Shown here one piece after another: positions 10,501 through 19,047 of a stretch of 64,000 bases of DNA (position 1 is its first letter; each line of letters begins with the position of its first letter). The notes below the pieces were generated by a model that was not told the DNA's origin, made no database searches, and saw nothing but the letters and a program-made list of their open reading frames with translations. The translations under genes and the position numbers were made by a program. Source of the DNA: CBDAPE01 sp965198325 (GTDB taxonomy: Bacteria > Pseudomonadota > Alphaproteobacteria > UBA828 > JAPUJA01). The DNA lies in NCBI GenBank assembly GCA_965198325.1, contig CBDAPE010000018.1:124001-188000 (forward strand), written 5' to 3'.

Positions 10501-10728
10501 ACCAGCGTGTTCGGCATGCTGCCTCTGGTGTTGTTCCCCGGCGCAGGCTCGGAGCTCTACCGGGGGCTGGGCTCCGTCGTGGTCGGCGGACTCGCGCTCT
10601 CGGCGGTCCTCACGCTGGCGATCGTGCCGCCCCTGCTGTCGATCTTCGTGCCCCTTGGCGAACGGCAACGGGGGAGGCAAAAAGAGGCCGAAACGCGGGA
10701 CGAGCTGGAATCGGCCGGTGCGGAATGA
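7522..10728 (+). CDS. RND efflux permease (AcrB/HAE1-like)
   Basis: A 1068-residue inner-membrane transporter with the usual duplicated layout: TM1 at residues 10-30, a large periplasmic loop, TM2-6, TM7, a second loop and TM8-12. Proton-relay positions are atypical. TM4 reads GMAVDAAIVVLENI, so only one Asp (residue 412) of the usual Asp pair is present and the next position is Ala. TM10 reads GIVVNNAILLVHQ, with Asn953 where AcrB has its relay Lys. Such variants occur in non-AcrB RND subfamilies, so the substrate should not be assumed to be a drug. The gene follows its adaptor by 6 bp. The acyl-CoA ligase gene starts 25 bp downstream and could be co-transcribed. Confidence 0.9.
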   Translation: MNLIRLAIDRPIAVVAAVLMIIMFGMVGLAQIPIQLTPDVREPVITVSTTWPGAAPAEVEREIVNRQEEVLKGLEGLSRMVSSSEDSFGEITLEFDTGQDMSQALLLVANRLDRVDGYPDEADEPSLSTASTEDSAIAWFIVRHHPATLVKPDIHTFGDFVEDVIQDRVERVPGVSRATLYGGSERELQIIVDPEKMARYGLTVPDVAETLRLADASITAGDVDEGKRRYVVRTDGELKTPERVAAVVLRSAEGSDAGRFGRVTVGEIADVGFGYRDPSEYIRTDGVPSLAFSVVRESGANVIETMAGIRAAVDELNAGVVPEVGLLLEHVYDETVYIDSAIDLVLQNVYVGGVLAALILLLFLRSLGATTIISLAIPISVIGSFVAMAALGRSINVISLAGIAFAVGMAVDAAIVVLENIYRLRQEGLSKREAAYQGARTVWGAVFVSALTTVLVFIPILIMDLEVGQLFRDIAVAISVAVLLSLVVSITVIPALSNRLLGGDLQRSRARRRLPVVDDLAGGFVRGALGYTRLVVRSRLLALGTVAAITGLAAIATIAFLPKLDYLPEGNQNFVFGIVLPPPGYNLDTTTAIAEDIETAVRPYWSSETGPGEVPYGTPKMDDFFFVSLPAMVFVGASAVEQSRAGELVPVLRAPVFDEPGSYGFVQQTSLFDRGIRGGRTIDLDVSGPELVDILSVAVRAAYLIDGILPMTEGHQMLPDPGLELGAPEVRVFPDPMRLADNGLSATDLGLTLDAFNDGLRVAEITVEGERLDLMLKGPERDGERTQSIANLPVVTGSGVIVPIQSVARVVITAGPTEIRHVERNRTVSLQVRPIAAMPLETALDLMQTEVVDLMTAEGLPPGVHLDLSGTADELTQTWDAMVLNLILAVVIVYLIMAVLFESFVYPLIIMLSVPLATAGGIGGLSIVNLYSFQPLDMLTLLGFVILIGIVVNNAILLVHQTLHNVRNEGLAIDEAITKATRNRIRPIFMSTLTSVFGMLPLVLFPGAGSELYRGLGSVVVGGLALSAVLTLAIVPPLLSIFVPLGERQRGRQKEAETRDELESAGAE

Positions 10729-10753
10729 CCCTCGGAACGAAAACGACCGGACC

Positions 10754-12382
10754 ATGAGCGGGACGATCTTCGAGACCGACCTGGACAAGGGCGCAGCCAA
10801 TTACACGCCGCTCACCCCGCTGAGCTTCCTCGCCCGGGCGGTCCGCGCCTATCCCGACCAGCCGGCGATCATTCACGGCGACCAGCGGATTTCCTATGCG
10901 GCGTTCGGCGCACGCGCCCGCCAGCTCGCCTCCCAGCTCAGCGCGCTCGGGGTGGCCAAGGGCGACACGGTGGCGATGCTGGCGCCCAATATCCCCGCCG
11001 CGCTCGACGCCCTCTTTGCCGTGCCCATGCTCGGCGCGGTGCTCAACATGATCAATATCCGGCTCGATGCCGAGGCGGTCCGCTTCATGATCGAGCATGG
11101 CGAAGCCAAGCTGTTCATCACCGATACGGAATATTCCGCGACCGCGGGCGCGGCGCTGGCCGGGCTGGATCAAGCCGTCGGGGTGATCGACATCGACGAT
11201 CCGCTCGGCCCCGGCGGCGAGCGGGTCGGCACGCATGATTATGATGCGCTTCTCGCCGCCGGCAATCCGGACTTCGAAGGCCCGGGGATCGACGACGAAT
11301 GGGACGCGATCACGCTGAACTATACGTCGGGCACCACGGGCGATCCCAAGGGCGTCGTCTTCCATCATCGCGGAGCCTATGTCAGCGCGCTTTCGAACGC
11401 GCTGCATTACGGTGTTACGCGCAACTGCGTCTATCTCTGGACGTTGCCGCTCTTCCATTGCAACGGCTGGACCAACGGCTGGGTGGTCACCGCGATGGCG
11501 GGGACCCATGTCTGCCTGCGCAGGGTCGATGCGACGGAGATCTTCCGGTTGATCGATGCCCACGGGGTGACCCACATGTCGGGCGCGCCGATCGTACTCA
11601 ATACGCTGATCAATGCGCCGGCCGGCGTGCGCCGGACGTCGAGCCACCGGGTCGAGTTCACCACGGGAGGCGCCCCGCCGCCCGCGGCCGTGATCGAGAA
11701 GTGCGACGAGCTGGGGTTCGCCATCGCCCACGCCTACGGCCTGACCGAGACCTACGGGCCGGCGACGACCTGCGCCTGGCATTTGGAGTGGGACCCGCTC
11801 TCGGCGGCTGAGCGGGCCCAGCTCATGGCGCGCCAGGGGGTGCCAAATCTATCGGTCGACGACGTCATCGTGGCCGACCCGGAAACGCTCGCGCCCGTGC
11901 CGGCAGACGGCGAGACGACCGGCGAAATCATGATGCGCGGCCATTCGGTCATGAAGGGTTACCTGAAGAACCCGCCGACGACGGCCGCGAGCTTCGCCGG
12001 CGGCTGGTACCGCTCCGGTGACATCGCGGTGCTGCACCCCGACGGCTATATCGAGATCAAGGACCGTTCCAAGGACATCATCATCTCGGGTGGCGAAAAC
12101 ATTTCCTCGATCGAGGTCGAGGAGGTGCTTTACCGCCATCCCGCGGTGTACGAGGCGGCCGTGGTGGCCCGCCCAGACGAGCAGTGGGGCGAGACGCCCT
12201 GCGCATTCGTGACGCTCAAGGACGACGCGGCCGGGGTGAGCGACGAGGAGTTGATCGCGTTCTGCCGCGAGCACCTCGCCCATTTCAAGGCGCCCAAGAC
12301 GGTAATCTTCGGGCCACTGCCCAAGACCGCAACGGGCAAGATCCAGAAGTTCGTGCTGCGGGAATGGGCAGGGGCGTTATGA
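10754..12382 (+). CDS. Acyl-CoA synthetase (AMP-forming fatty-acid/acyl-CoA ligase)
   Basis: A 542-residue adenylate-forming enzyme. The P-loop-like motif A3 is YTSGTTGDPKGV (about residues 190-201), A5 is YGLTETYGPATT, A7-A8 is YRSGDIAVLHPDGYIEIKDR followed by SKDIIISGGENIS, and A10 is PKTATGKIQKF with the catalytic Lys. It activates a carboxylic acid with ATP and CoA in the cytoplasm. It is of the ligase group that includes DmdB-type and medium-chain enzymes. ATG 10754 is chosen because the conserved start (YTPLTPLSFLARAVRAYPD) follows shortly after it. An acyl-CoA dehydrogenase follows after 34 bp, so the pair probably feeds beta-oxidation. Confidence 0.85.
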   Translation: MSGTIFETDLDKGAANYTPLTPLSFLARAVRAYPDQPAIIHGDQRISYAAFGARARQLASQLSALGVAKGDTVAMLAPNIPAALDALFAVPMLGAVLNMINIRLDAEAVRFMIEHGEAKLFITDTEYSATAGAALAGLDQAVGVIDIDDPLGPGGERVGTHDYDALLAAGNPDFEGPGIDDEWDAITLNYTSGTTGDPKGVVFHHRGAYVSALSNALHYGVTRNCVYLWTLPLFHCNGWTNGWVVTAMAGTHVCLRRVDATEIFRLIDAHGVTHMSGAPIVLNTLINAPAGVRRTSSHRVEFTTGGAPPPAAVIEKCDELGFAIAHAYGLTETYGPATTCAWHLEWDPLSAAERAQLMARQGVPNLSVDDVIVADPETLAPVPADGETTGEIMMRGHSVMKGYLKNPPTTAASFAGGWYRSGDIAVLHPDGYIEIKDRSKDIIISGGENISSIEVEEVLYRHPAVYEAAVVARPDEQWGETPCAFVTLKDDAAGVSDEELIAFCREHLAHFKAPKTVIFGPLPKTATGKIQKFVLREWAGAL

Positions 12383-12416
12383 TCCGGGGCGCACGTAACC
12401 GGAAAGAGGCCCACGG

Positions 12417-14219
12417 ATGAGCGAACTACCCCTTTCCGCCCGGGACATCGAGTTCGTACTTTACGAGCTGCTCGACGTCGAGCGCCTGTGCGAACGCCCG
12501 CATTATGCAGAGCACAGCCGTGAGAGCTTCGATGCCATGATCGGGACCGCGCGACGGATCGCCGAGGAGCGCTACCTGCCGTTTCACCGCAAGGCCGACA
12601 GGGAGGGGGTCGCGATCGTCGACGGCAAGGTAACGCCGATTCCGGAAACCAAGGCGGCCTACGACGCGGCCGCCGAAGCGGGTTTTCTTGCCGCCCATCA
12701 CGACGAGACGGTCGGCGGGCTACAGCTTCCGTGGGTGGTCAGCCAAGCCGCGCTCGCCCATTTCACGGCGGGCTGCGTTCAGCTCTTCTCCTATCACTTC
12801 CTGACCATCGCGGGGGCCAACATGCTGGCGGAATTCGGCTCGGAAGCGCAAAAGGCGGCCTATCTGCCGCGCCTGCTCGATGGCCGCTTCTCGGGCACCA
12901 TGGCGCTCACCGAGCCCCACGCGGGCAGCGGGCTTGCCGACCTCAGCACGAAGGCAACACCGCAAGACGACGACAGCTACCGGATCAAGGGCGCCAAGAT
13001 CTTCACCAGCTGCGCGGAGCACGAGCTCGCCGAAAACATCATTCATATGGTGCTGGCCCGGATCGAGGGCGCGCCCCGGGGCACCAAGGGCATCTCGCTC
13101 TTCCTGGTGCCCCGCTATCGGCTCGACGAGGCGGGCCGGCCGGGCGAACCCAACGACGTGGTCATGACCGGGATGCTCGAGAAGATGGGCTGGCACGGCA
13201 ACACCTCGAGCCCGGTCAATTTCGGCGAGAACGACGGCTGTATCGGCTGGCTTATCGGCGAACCCAACCAGGGCTTGCGCTACATGTTTCACATGATGAA
13301 CGAGGCGAGAATAGGCATCGGCATGGGCGGTGCCGTGCTCGCCTGCTGCGGTTATTCAGCCTCGCTCGCCTATGCCCGGGAGCGGCCCCAGGGGCGCCTG
13401 CCGAGCAACAAGGACCCCGACAGCGCAGCGGTGCCGATTGTCGAACATGCCGATATCAAGCGCATGCTGCTGGCCCAGAAGGCCTATGGCGAAGGCTCGC
13501 TGGCGGTGTGTCTATTCGCCGCCAAGCTGGTCGACGACCTTAAAACCGCCGGGGACGAGGCCGCGCGGGTTCGCGCCGGCCGGCTGCTCGACGTGCTGAC
13601 GCCGATCGTGAAGACCTATCCGGCGGAATACGGCACGCTCGCCAACAGCCATGCGGTGCAGATTTTGGGCGGCTACGGCTATACCAAGGATTTTCCGGTC
13701 GAACAGTATTTTCGCGACAACCGGCTGAACGCGATCCACGAAGGCACCACGGGCATTCAGGCCCTCGACTTGCTGGGCCGCAAGGTGGGCATGGAGGACG
13801 GCGCGGCGTTCACGGCGCTCGCGGACGCGATCGAGGAGACCATCGACGACGCGCGGGGCCATAACGAGCTGGGCGCGATGGCGGGCGAACTTACGGCCGC
13901 GCTTGAAAACGTCAAGGCGACGACGGCGACGCTGCTGGAGGCGAAGCGGAAAGGCGAGATCGACCTCGCGCTGGCCAATGCGACGCTCTATCTCGATACG
14001 CTGGGACAGGTCGTGATCGCCTGGACATGGCTGAAGCAGGCGCTCGTCGCGCTCGAGCGGGCGGGCCGCGCAAACGGCGAGGACTCGGATTTCTATGCCG
14101 GCAAGCTGCAGGCCTGCCGCTACATCTTCCGCTGGGAGCTTCCCAAGGTCGAGCCGCAATGCGCGATTCTGTCCCGGCTCGACGCCACGTCGCTCGAGAT
14201 GCGCGACGCCTGGTTCTGA
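12417..14219 (+). CDS. Acyl-CoA dehydrogenase, long DmdC-like form
   Basis: A 600-residue flavoprotein, longer than ordinary acyl-CoA dehydrogenases (about 380-400). The core shows FSGTMALTEPHAGSGLADL, the FAD/substrate loop IKGAKIFTSCAEHEL, QILGGYGYTKDFPVEQYFRD and IHEGTTGIQALDLLGRKV, whose Glu is the likely catalytic base. A C-terminal domain of about 130 residues follows, as in DmdC-type enzymes. It would oxidise the acyl-CoA made by the preceding ligase and pass electrons to ETF; ETF-QO is encoded at the far end of this window. The substrate is unresolved: aliphatic acyl-CoA and methylmercaptopropionyl-CoA are both possible. Confidence 0.85.
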   Translation: MSELPLSARDIEFVLYELLDVERLCERPHYAEHSRESFDAMIGTARRIAEERYLPFHRKADREGVAIVDGKVTPIPETKAAYDAAAEAGFLAAHHDETVGGLQLPWVVSQAALAHFTAGCVQLFSYHFLTIAGANMLAEFGSEAQKAAYLPRLLDGRFSGTMALTEPHAGSGLADLSTKATPQDDDSYRIKGAKIFTSCAEHELAENIIHMVLARIEGAPRGTKGISLFLVPRYRLDEAGRPGEPNDVVMTGMLEKMGWHGNTSSPVNFGENDGCIGWLIGEPNQGLRYMFHMMNEARIGIGMGGAVLACCGYSASLAYARERPQGRLPSNKDPDSAAVPIVEHADIKRMLLAQKAYGEGSLAVCLFAAKLVDDLKTAGDEAARVRAGRLLDVLTPIVKTYPAEYGTLANSHAVQILGGYGYTKDFPVEQYFRDNRLNAIHEGTTGIQALDLLGRKVGMEDGAAFTALADAIEETIDDARGHNELGAMAGELTAALENVKATTATLLEAKRKGEIDLALANATLYLDTLGQVVIAWTWLKQALVALERAGRANGEDSDFYAGKLQACRYIFRWELPKVEPQCAILSRLDATSLEMRDAWF

Positions 14220-14233
14220 TACGTTATCCGTTT

Positions 14234-14252
14234 AGCTTTGGAACACAAAGCT
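14234..14252. other. Perfect hairpin in the intergenic stretch
   Basis: AGCTTTG, a 5-base loop and CAAAGCT form a 7-bp stem 14 bases after the acyl-CoA dehydrogenase stop. No T-run follows, so it is at best a weak terminator or RNA-stability element. The rest of the gap (to 14382) ends in a strong GGGAGGAGGAG ribosome-binding site for the next gene. Confidence 0.35.
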
Positions 14253-14382
14253 GAACGGCGTTCAGTCGCCACATAGGCTTTCGCCGCATATGCGGCGGCC
14301 CGCAGTCGCGGGTTCGCAAAATCCAGATGATTCGACCTCATCGGATTTCGCGCTTGGAGTTTGAAGACTTAGGGAGGAGGAG

Positions 14383-15255
14383 ATGACCCTGGAGATCAAA
14401 CGGGTCGGCGTCGTGGGCGCCGGCATGATGGGTTCGGAAATCGCGCTGGTCAGTGCGCTGGCTGGCTTTTCGGTCCGGGTGCAGGACACAGATCGCGGAG
14501 CGCTATCTTCTCTCGAACCCCGGCTCACCAAGATCCTGGACAAGGGCGTCGAGCGGGGTTTCTACGAGGCGGCGGGGAAGGATGCCGCGCTCGACAATCT
14601 ATCGACGACCGAGACGCTAGACGATTTCGCCGATCGCGACCTGGTGATCGAGGCCGCGTTCGAGGACACGAACGTAAAGGCCGAGGTGTTCCGCAGGCTC
14701 GACGCGGTCTGCCGGCACGATTGCGTCGTGACCAGCAACACCTCGACAATCTCGATCCTCAGCCTGTCGGCCAATTTCGACCCCGCGCGGCGGGGCCGTT
14801 TCCTGGGCACCCATTTCTTCTCGCCGGTCTCGCGCATGAAGCTGGTCGAGGTGATCCCCCAGCGGAATACGGACGAAGCGGATTTCGAGACCGCGATGGC
14901 GTTCTGCAGGGCGATCGGCAAGGAGCCCGTGAAGATCAAGGACGTGGTGGGCTTCGCGGTCAACCGGGTGCTCCATGCCTTCGTGATCGAGGCGATCCGC
15001 CTGGTCGAGGAGGGGGTCGCGAGCGCGGAAGACGTGGATACCGCCTGCCGGCTGGGCCTCGGCCACCCGATCGGCCCGTTCCAGCTCATGGATCTGACCA
15101 AGACCAACCTGTCGCTCCAGGTCCAGGGGATCCTCGAAGAGGCCTACGGCCCGCGCTTCCATCCCCGCCCCCTGCTCCGCCAGATGGTCGACGCCGGCTA
15201 TCATGGCCGCCACGTCGGCGCGGGCTGGTACGACTACGAGACGAAGAAGGCGTGA
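14383..15255 (+). CDS. 3-hydroxyacyl-CoA dehydrogenase (3-hydroxybutyryl-CoA dehydrogenase-like)
   Basis: A 290-residue NAD(P)-dependent enzyme. The Rossmann motif is VGVVGAGMMGSEIA (residues 8-21). The catalytic His lies in LGTHFFSPVSRMKLVEVI (HFFSP where many relatives have HFFNP). The C-terminal domain shows DVVGFAVNRVL, LGLGHPIGPFQLMDL and GAGWYDY. It oxidises 3-hydroxyacyl-CoA to 3-ketoacyl-CoA in beta-oxidation or the butanoyl route. It sits behind the ligase and dehydrogenase on the same strand with its own strong RBS, giving three steps of a degradation pathway. No enoyl-CoA hydratase or thiolase is adjacent. Confidence 0.88.
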   Translation: MTLEIKRVGVVGAGMMGSEIALVSALAGFSVRVQDTDRGALSSLEPRLTKILDKGVERGFYEAAGKDAALDNLSTTETLDDFADRDLVIEAAFEDTNVKAEVFRRLDAVCRHDCVVTSNTSTISILSLSANFDPARRGRFLGTHFFSPVSRMKLVEVIPQRNTDEADFETAMAFCRAIGKEPVKIKDVVGFAVNRVLHAFVIEAIRLVEEGVASAEDVDTACRLGLGHPIGPFQLMDLTKTNLSLQVQGILEEAYGPRFHPRPLLRQMVDAGYHGRHVGAGWYDYETKKA

Positions 15256-15265
15256 GCGGACCGAC

Positions 15266-16072
15266 CTAGAGCATGACTTCGGGCCGGGGCAGGTTCTTGA
15301 ACCAGCCCTCGAACAGCTTTTCGAGCTTGCCGCTGCCCTCGAAGGCGAACAGGAAATTCTGCAGCCAGTTGATCAACAGCGGATCGCCCGGCGGCAGGGC
15401 GATGCCGAGCGGCTCGAAGGTGAACGGCTTGTCGCCCTTGGCCAGACCCTCGTTCTTGTAGCGGAATTCGACGACCGCGACATAGGGCTCGTCGGCCATC
15501 AGGGCGTCGACCTGGGCGTTGCGCAGCATGTGGAGCGCGACATCGAGCGACTGAGCGACGACGATATCGGCCGCGGGCAACAGCTTGCGCGCGATCGCCT
15601 CGCCGGTGGTTCCCAGCTCGACCGCGATGGAGAAGCCGGGGTGGTTCATGTCGGCGAAGCTCTTGACATGGGCGACTCGCTCCTTGCGTCCCAGGATATT
15701 CTGGCCGGAAATCATGTAGGGGCCGACGAAGGCGATCCGGGTGTTCCGCTCGGGCGTCATGGTCAGCGCCGAGATCACCAAATGAAACTCGCCCGCCTCG
15801 AGCGCGGGCAGCAGCTCGGCGAACGGTAAGCCGACGATGCGCAACCCCACACCCATGGCCGCGGCGATATGCTTGGCGAGATCGATCTCGGCGCCCTTGA
15901 TGGTGCCGTCGGGGGTGCTGAAGCTGAGCGGGGGGTAGTCGGGCGCGGTTCCGACGACGAGCTCGTCGCCGGACAGAATATCGTCGAAGACCTCGCCGGC
16001 GGTGGCTTGCGCCGCGTTCCCGAACAGGAGGGCGAGACCGAGGGCGAGGGTTGCAGCAAAACTCTTCATCAA
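15266..16072 (-). CDS. Periplasmic amino-acid-type solute-binding protein (SBP_bac_3)
   Basis: A 268-residue protein with a signal peptide (residues 1-25, AQATA-GEV). Family features are LVVGTAPDYPPLSFSTPDG, GAEIDLAKHIAAAMGV, LVISALTMTPERNTRIAFVGPY, a GTTGEAIARK loop and LMADEPYVAVVEF. Members bind polar amino acids or related compounds and deliver them to ABC importers or act as receptors. No permease or ATPase gene is adjacent, so it may be an orphan. It converges on the 3-hydroxyacyl-CoA dehydrogenase gene with 10 bp between stops. Starts at residues 1 and 2 are both ATG. Confidence 0.85.
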   Translation of the reverse strand: MMKSFAATLALGLALLFGNAAQATAGEVFDDILSGDELVVGTAPDYPPLSFSTPDGTIKGAEIDLAKHIAAAMGVGLRIVGLPFAELLPALEAGEFHLVISALTMTPERNTRIAFVGPYMISGQNILGRKERVAHVKSFADMNHPGFSIAVELGTTGEAIARKLLPAADIVVAQSLDVALHMLRNAQVDALMADEPYVAVVEFRYKNEGLAKGDKPFTFEPLGIALPPGDPLLINWLQNFLFAFEGSGKLEKLFEGWFKNLPRPEVML

Positions 16073-16422
16073 GCTACCTCTGCGACCGGCATTTGGTATG
16101 TAGGTCTGGTATTACGAATGACCCATTCCAAGTTGACTCTCTTGCTTTCCACAAGCAAATGAATTTCTTCATCGAGAATCGTTCCATCTCCGATCGTCAC
16201 TCATAGAAATTGGGGTGATCGGCGTAAGGCCCGACGCGCAGCATCTCCTGAAAGACAGTGCACATGAAAAAGACAGTGCACATGAACCAGTCGGGTAACG
16301 GCTAGCGGGGAAAAAATGGATCCCGGATCGGTGAGCAAGCGGTAACACCCGCCTAGCCGCAGCTACGAATCATCTATCGGCAAACTTACGGCGCGGGTCG
16401 GAAATATACCGAAAACACGGCT
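16073..16422. other. Non-coding stretch at the edge of the mobile island
   Basis: 350 bp without a convincing gene. It contains an 18-bp tandem repeat (listed separately) and several A/T-rich patches. Base composition falls from the GC-rich genes on the left to the lower-GC radical-SAM fragment on the right, consistent with an island boundary near here. Confidence 0.5.
16251..16286. repeat. 18-bp perfect tandem duplication
   Basis: Two adjacent copies of AAAGACAGTGCACATGAA at 16251-16268 and 16269-16286. Each copy contains the palindrome GTGCAC. No function is known; it could be replication slippage or a repeated protein-binding site. Confidence 0.85.
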
Positions 16423-17837
16423 CTATAACGTCTTTTGCATGCCTGGCGGCTTCGCCGTCATGTGGAAATCCCGCAGGTTGGTATAGGATTCACCCTCGAA
16501 GGAATAACGCAATCCATATGCGCTGCCTTTTCTGAAGTATTCCAGCGCCTTAAATTCGAAATCCGGATCGCCATCGAAGTTCATTCTGAAATCACCGATT
16601 CTTTTGACCCGTTCGTCATCCATATACATGACAAGATGGCTCCGCCCATTTGGCGTCTTGTCGCGATGCCCGTCGACCCCGAGATGACGCAACGTCTTAT
16701 CCGAAACCTCGATTTTCAGCCGTTCCGCGGGATTTCTGATGTCAAACCATTCCTTGTCGCAAACTTCCAAGAGTTCCTCGAACATCATGCGTTCTTCGCC
16801 GTCAAAACAATCCCGGAAGACACGGCGAAACCATGGAACCAGCCATTCTTCCTCGTAAATCAGGCGAGCGCCAAAGAGAACATTCAGCTTAGTCGGCGCA
16901 CCGGTATAATTTCCGCCATCGCCGAATCTTTTTCTCATACCCTCGGCAAACTCTTCCTTCGAATCGTACAGTTCACCTGACATTGCGTCTTCGAAATCAG
17001 CGAGGAAGCGATTGTGTTGCGCATCGACGCAGTGCTCATCGTTCGAATCGACCATCTTTATAAACAAGCGGGACATCTTGTAGTCCCGATCCATGAGGAA
17101 CCGTAGTATGTGCCTGAACAACCTCACATGTCCCATGGCGTAGACGATCAGCGAAACCTTCCTGAGGTCATCGAAATCTATTTCGGTCATTGTAGTCGTC
17201 GAAACCACCACTTCCTCGAATTCCTGAACCTCCTGCCCGTCGATTTTTATCCAGCTTGGAATATAGGTCGGGCGAAATTTCGTCTTGATGTTGTATTCTT
17301 CGCGCGCGCCCGTTCGGTACAGCTCAATACCGGGGAATAGCAGAAGTGACGCAACGGCGAGATTTATATCCTTTTCAAAACAGATATCGATGCAGTTCAG
17401 CATTCCCTCGATGTCGTCCTTTGGAAGCCCGCTGATGAACTCGGTCGACAACTTCAGCCCTACACCCTTCGCGAAATCCATTATTTCGTCGAGCTCACCC
17501 ATCCTGATGTTCTTGCGCTTCGTCGCCTCCAAGGATTCCGGCGTAAAGGTTTGAAAGGGAAGCACATAGTCGAGTCCCGGCAATTGACTAAATGTCGTCG
17601 CAATCGCCTTGGTTCTGTCGTTGAATTTCTTGTTCAGGTAACAGTGGATCGTCTTGGGGAAGCCTGTTTTCCTGTAACTGTCGACGATAAATTCAGCGAT
17701 TTTCGGATCATTTCTGTTAATCCCAAAATTTTCGTCAATTATCATCAGCATTGATATCATCAGCATTGAATAGGTATGATCTCTGTATTTATTGGCGATA
17801 TACAGAATCTCCTCATTCTGCTGGTCGAGATTGTACC
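16423..17837 (-). pseudogene. Radical-SAM protein, C-terminal part only (N-terminus removed by an IS)
   Basis: About 470 codons survive. The retained part has IIDENFGINRNDPKIAEF, FNDRTKAIATTFSQLPGLDY, LPFQTFTPESLEATKRKNI and STEFISGLPKDDIEGML, the TIM-barrel half of B12-binding-type radical-SAM enzymes, then a long C-terminal region of unknown role. The CxxxCxxC cluster motif and any cobalamin domain lay upstream and are lost where IS copy A begins at 17838. The first 19 codons of the open frame come from the IS end. A 15-bp tandem duplication (17740-17769) adds five residues, SMLMI, just before IIDENFG. GC content is lower than in region 1. The substrate is unknown. Confidence 0.7.
17740..17769. 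repeat. 15-bp tandem duplication in the radical-SAM fragment
   Basis: TATCATCAGCATTGA occurs twice head-to-tail (17740-17754, 17755-17769). It stays in frame and duplicates five residues in the protein, the kind of slippage expected in a gene no longer under selection. Confidence 0.85.
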
Positions 17838-18454
17838 TGTCCCTCCCATTTATTCCATCCGTGGCAGAAACCTTGGAATTTTGCATCTCCACCGGATACC
17901 CTTTCCGGCATGCATAAGATCATCGAAATCTTCGCGGACCGCGCGGCGCTCCACACAGAAATCCTTGCCCTGCGACAGCAGGTAGCTGTCCTGAAACGGA
18001 AAAGGCCCCGGCCATTGCTTCGGAAGGTGGATAGGGTTTTCTGGGTCATCCTGTCTTGCCTATGGCCTGGCTGGCGCCACGCCCTGGTAATTGTCAGGCC
18101 CGAGACCGTCATCGGTTGGCACCGCAAGGGGTTCAGGCTTTTCTGGACATGGAAGTCGCGGCGGGGAAAACCGGGCCGACCGCCGGTGTCGAGGGAGATC
18201 CGCGATCTGGTCCGACGGATGTCGCGGGAGAACACACGGTGGGGCGCACCTCGGATCCATGGCGAGCTTTTGAAGCTTGGCTTTTCCATCTCCCAGGCCG
18301 CCGTCTCGAAATACATGGTCCGTTACCCATCGCCGCCATCGCAGTCGTGGCGGACATTCCTTACAAATCACGCCGATTGCCTGGCGTCGATCGATTTCTT
18401 CGTGGTCCCCACGGCCACGTTCCACCTCCTGTTCGGGTTCATCGTGCTCCACCA
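17838..18454 (+). mobile_element. Rve-core insertion sequence, copy A, 3'-truncated
   Basis: The left inverted repeat begins TGTCCCTCCCATTTATTCC. Transposase coding starts at ATG 17910 (MHKIIEIFADRAALHTE) and runs without interruption through GGGGAAAACC near 18165, where copies B and C have one A fewer. It stops abruptly at 18454, where sequence homologous to the tRNA-Gln flank begins, so about half of the element, including two of the three catalytic residues, is missing. It beheads the radical-SAM gene. Confidence 0.85.
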
Positions 18455-18463
18455 TCCCCTAAG

Positions 18464-18479
18464 CCATTGATATCAGTGG
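18464..18479. promoter_or_regulatory. Candidate recombination-site core (left)
   Basis: CCATTGATATCAGTGG is a near-perfect 16-bp palindrome centred on GATATC. The reverse complement of the same 16-mer occurs at 46798-46813 beside tRNA-Gln. Its position at the outer edge of each inverted repeat fits a serine-recombinase attachment core, but this is inference. Confidence 0.4.
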
Positions 18480-19047
18480 TATAAATGACAATTCTACGAG
18501 CCCGAATCTGCGCTATTTATCCGGGGGTTACGGGCTTCGGTCAGCGCCCTGCCGAGCGCAGAGACCCGGGCGGTGCGACAACGGACAGCCTGAGATGGCG
18601 AAAGTCTCCTAACGCGGTTTCGGTGGTACGACAAGATCGTCTTTCATGCCGCCCGCAGGCTCGTGTTCAGGGGCGTACGGTCCGGCCTGTTTCTTCATCG
18701 ACGGTGGAGGCGCCGGCGTATTCATTGCCCCATGGAAGTGTTCCCCGGCCAGGTTGGGCGACGGTCATTTCCCCCGATTGCAGGGCATCGCAAGTCATGG
18801 CAGTGCGGAAATGAAGTGCGACCAGCTGCGATAGAGGGAACACAACAAACAGGTTGCACGCGACGGTTCGAGGCGGAGAGCGGGCAACGGGCGCAACGCA
18901 AAGTCCTGGCACTCCTGGTAACGGGGCGTGAAACGGGGATTTACCGGCTGGTTACGGTAGAAGAAATGCGGGCGCTCGAGGGCTCCTGAAAACCGGCGGA
19001 AGCTGGCGCGATTGAAGAGCTCGAATTGTGGACCCGGGGCGCTGATT

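Noticed and set aside
6976..10800. Minus-strand open frame of 1274 codons
   Set aside because: Antisense shadow of the RND adaptor and permease genes; very His/Asp/Arg-rich, no domain, caused by high GC codon bias.
10754..15255. DMSP demethylation (dmdBCD) pathway
   Set aside because: The ligase and dehydrogenase are of the DmdB/DmdC superfamilies, but no DmdD-like hydratase is present and the third enzyme is a 3-hydroxyacyl-CoA dehydrogenase; general fatty-acid degradation fits better.
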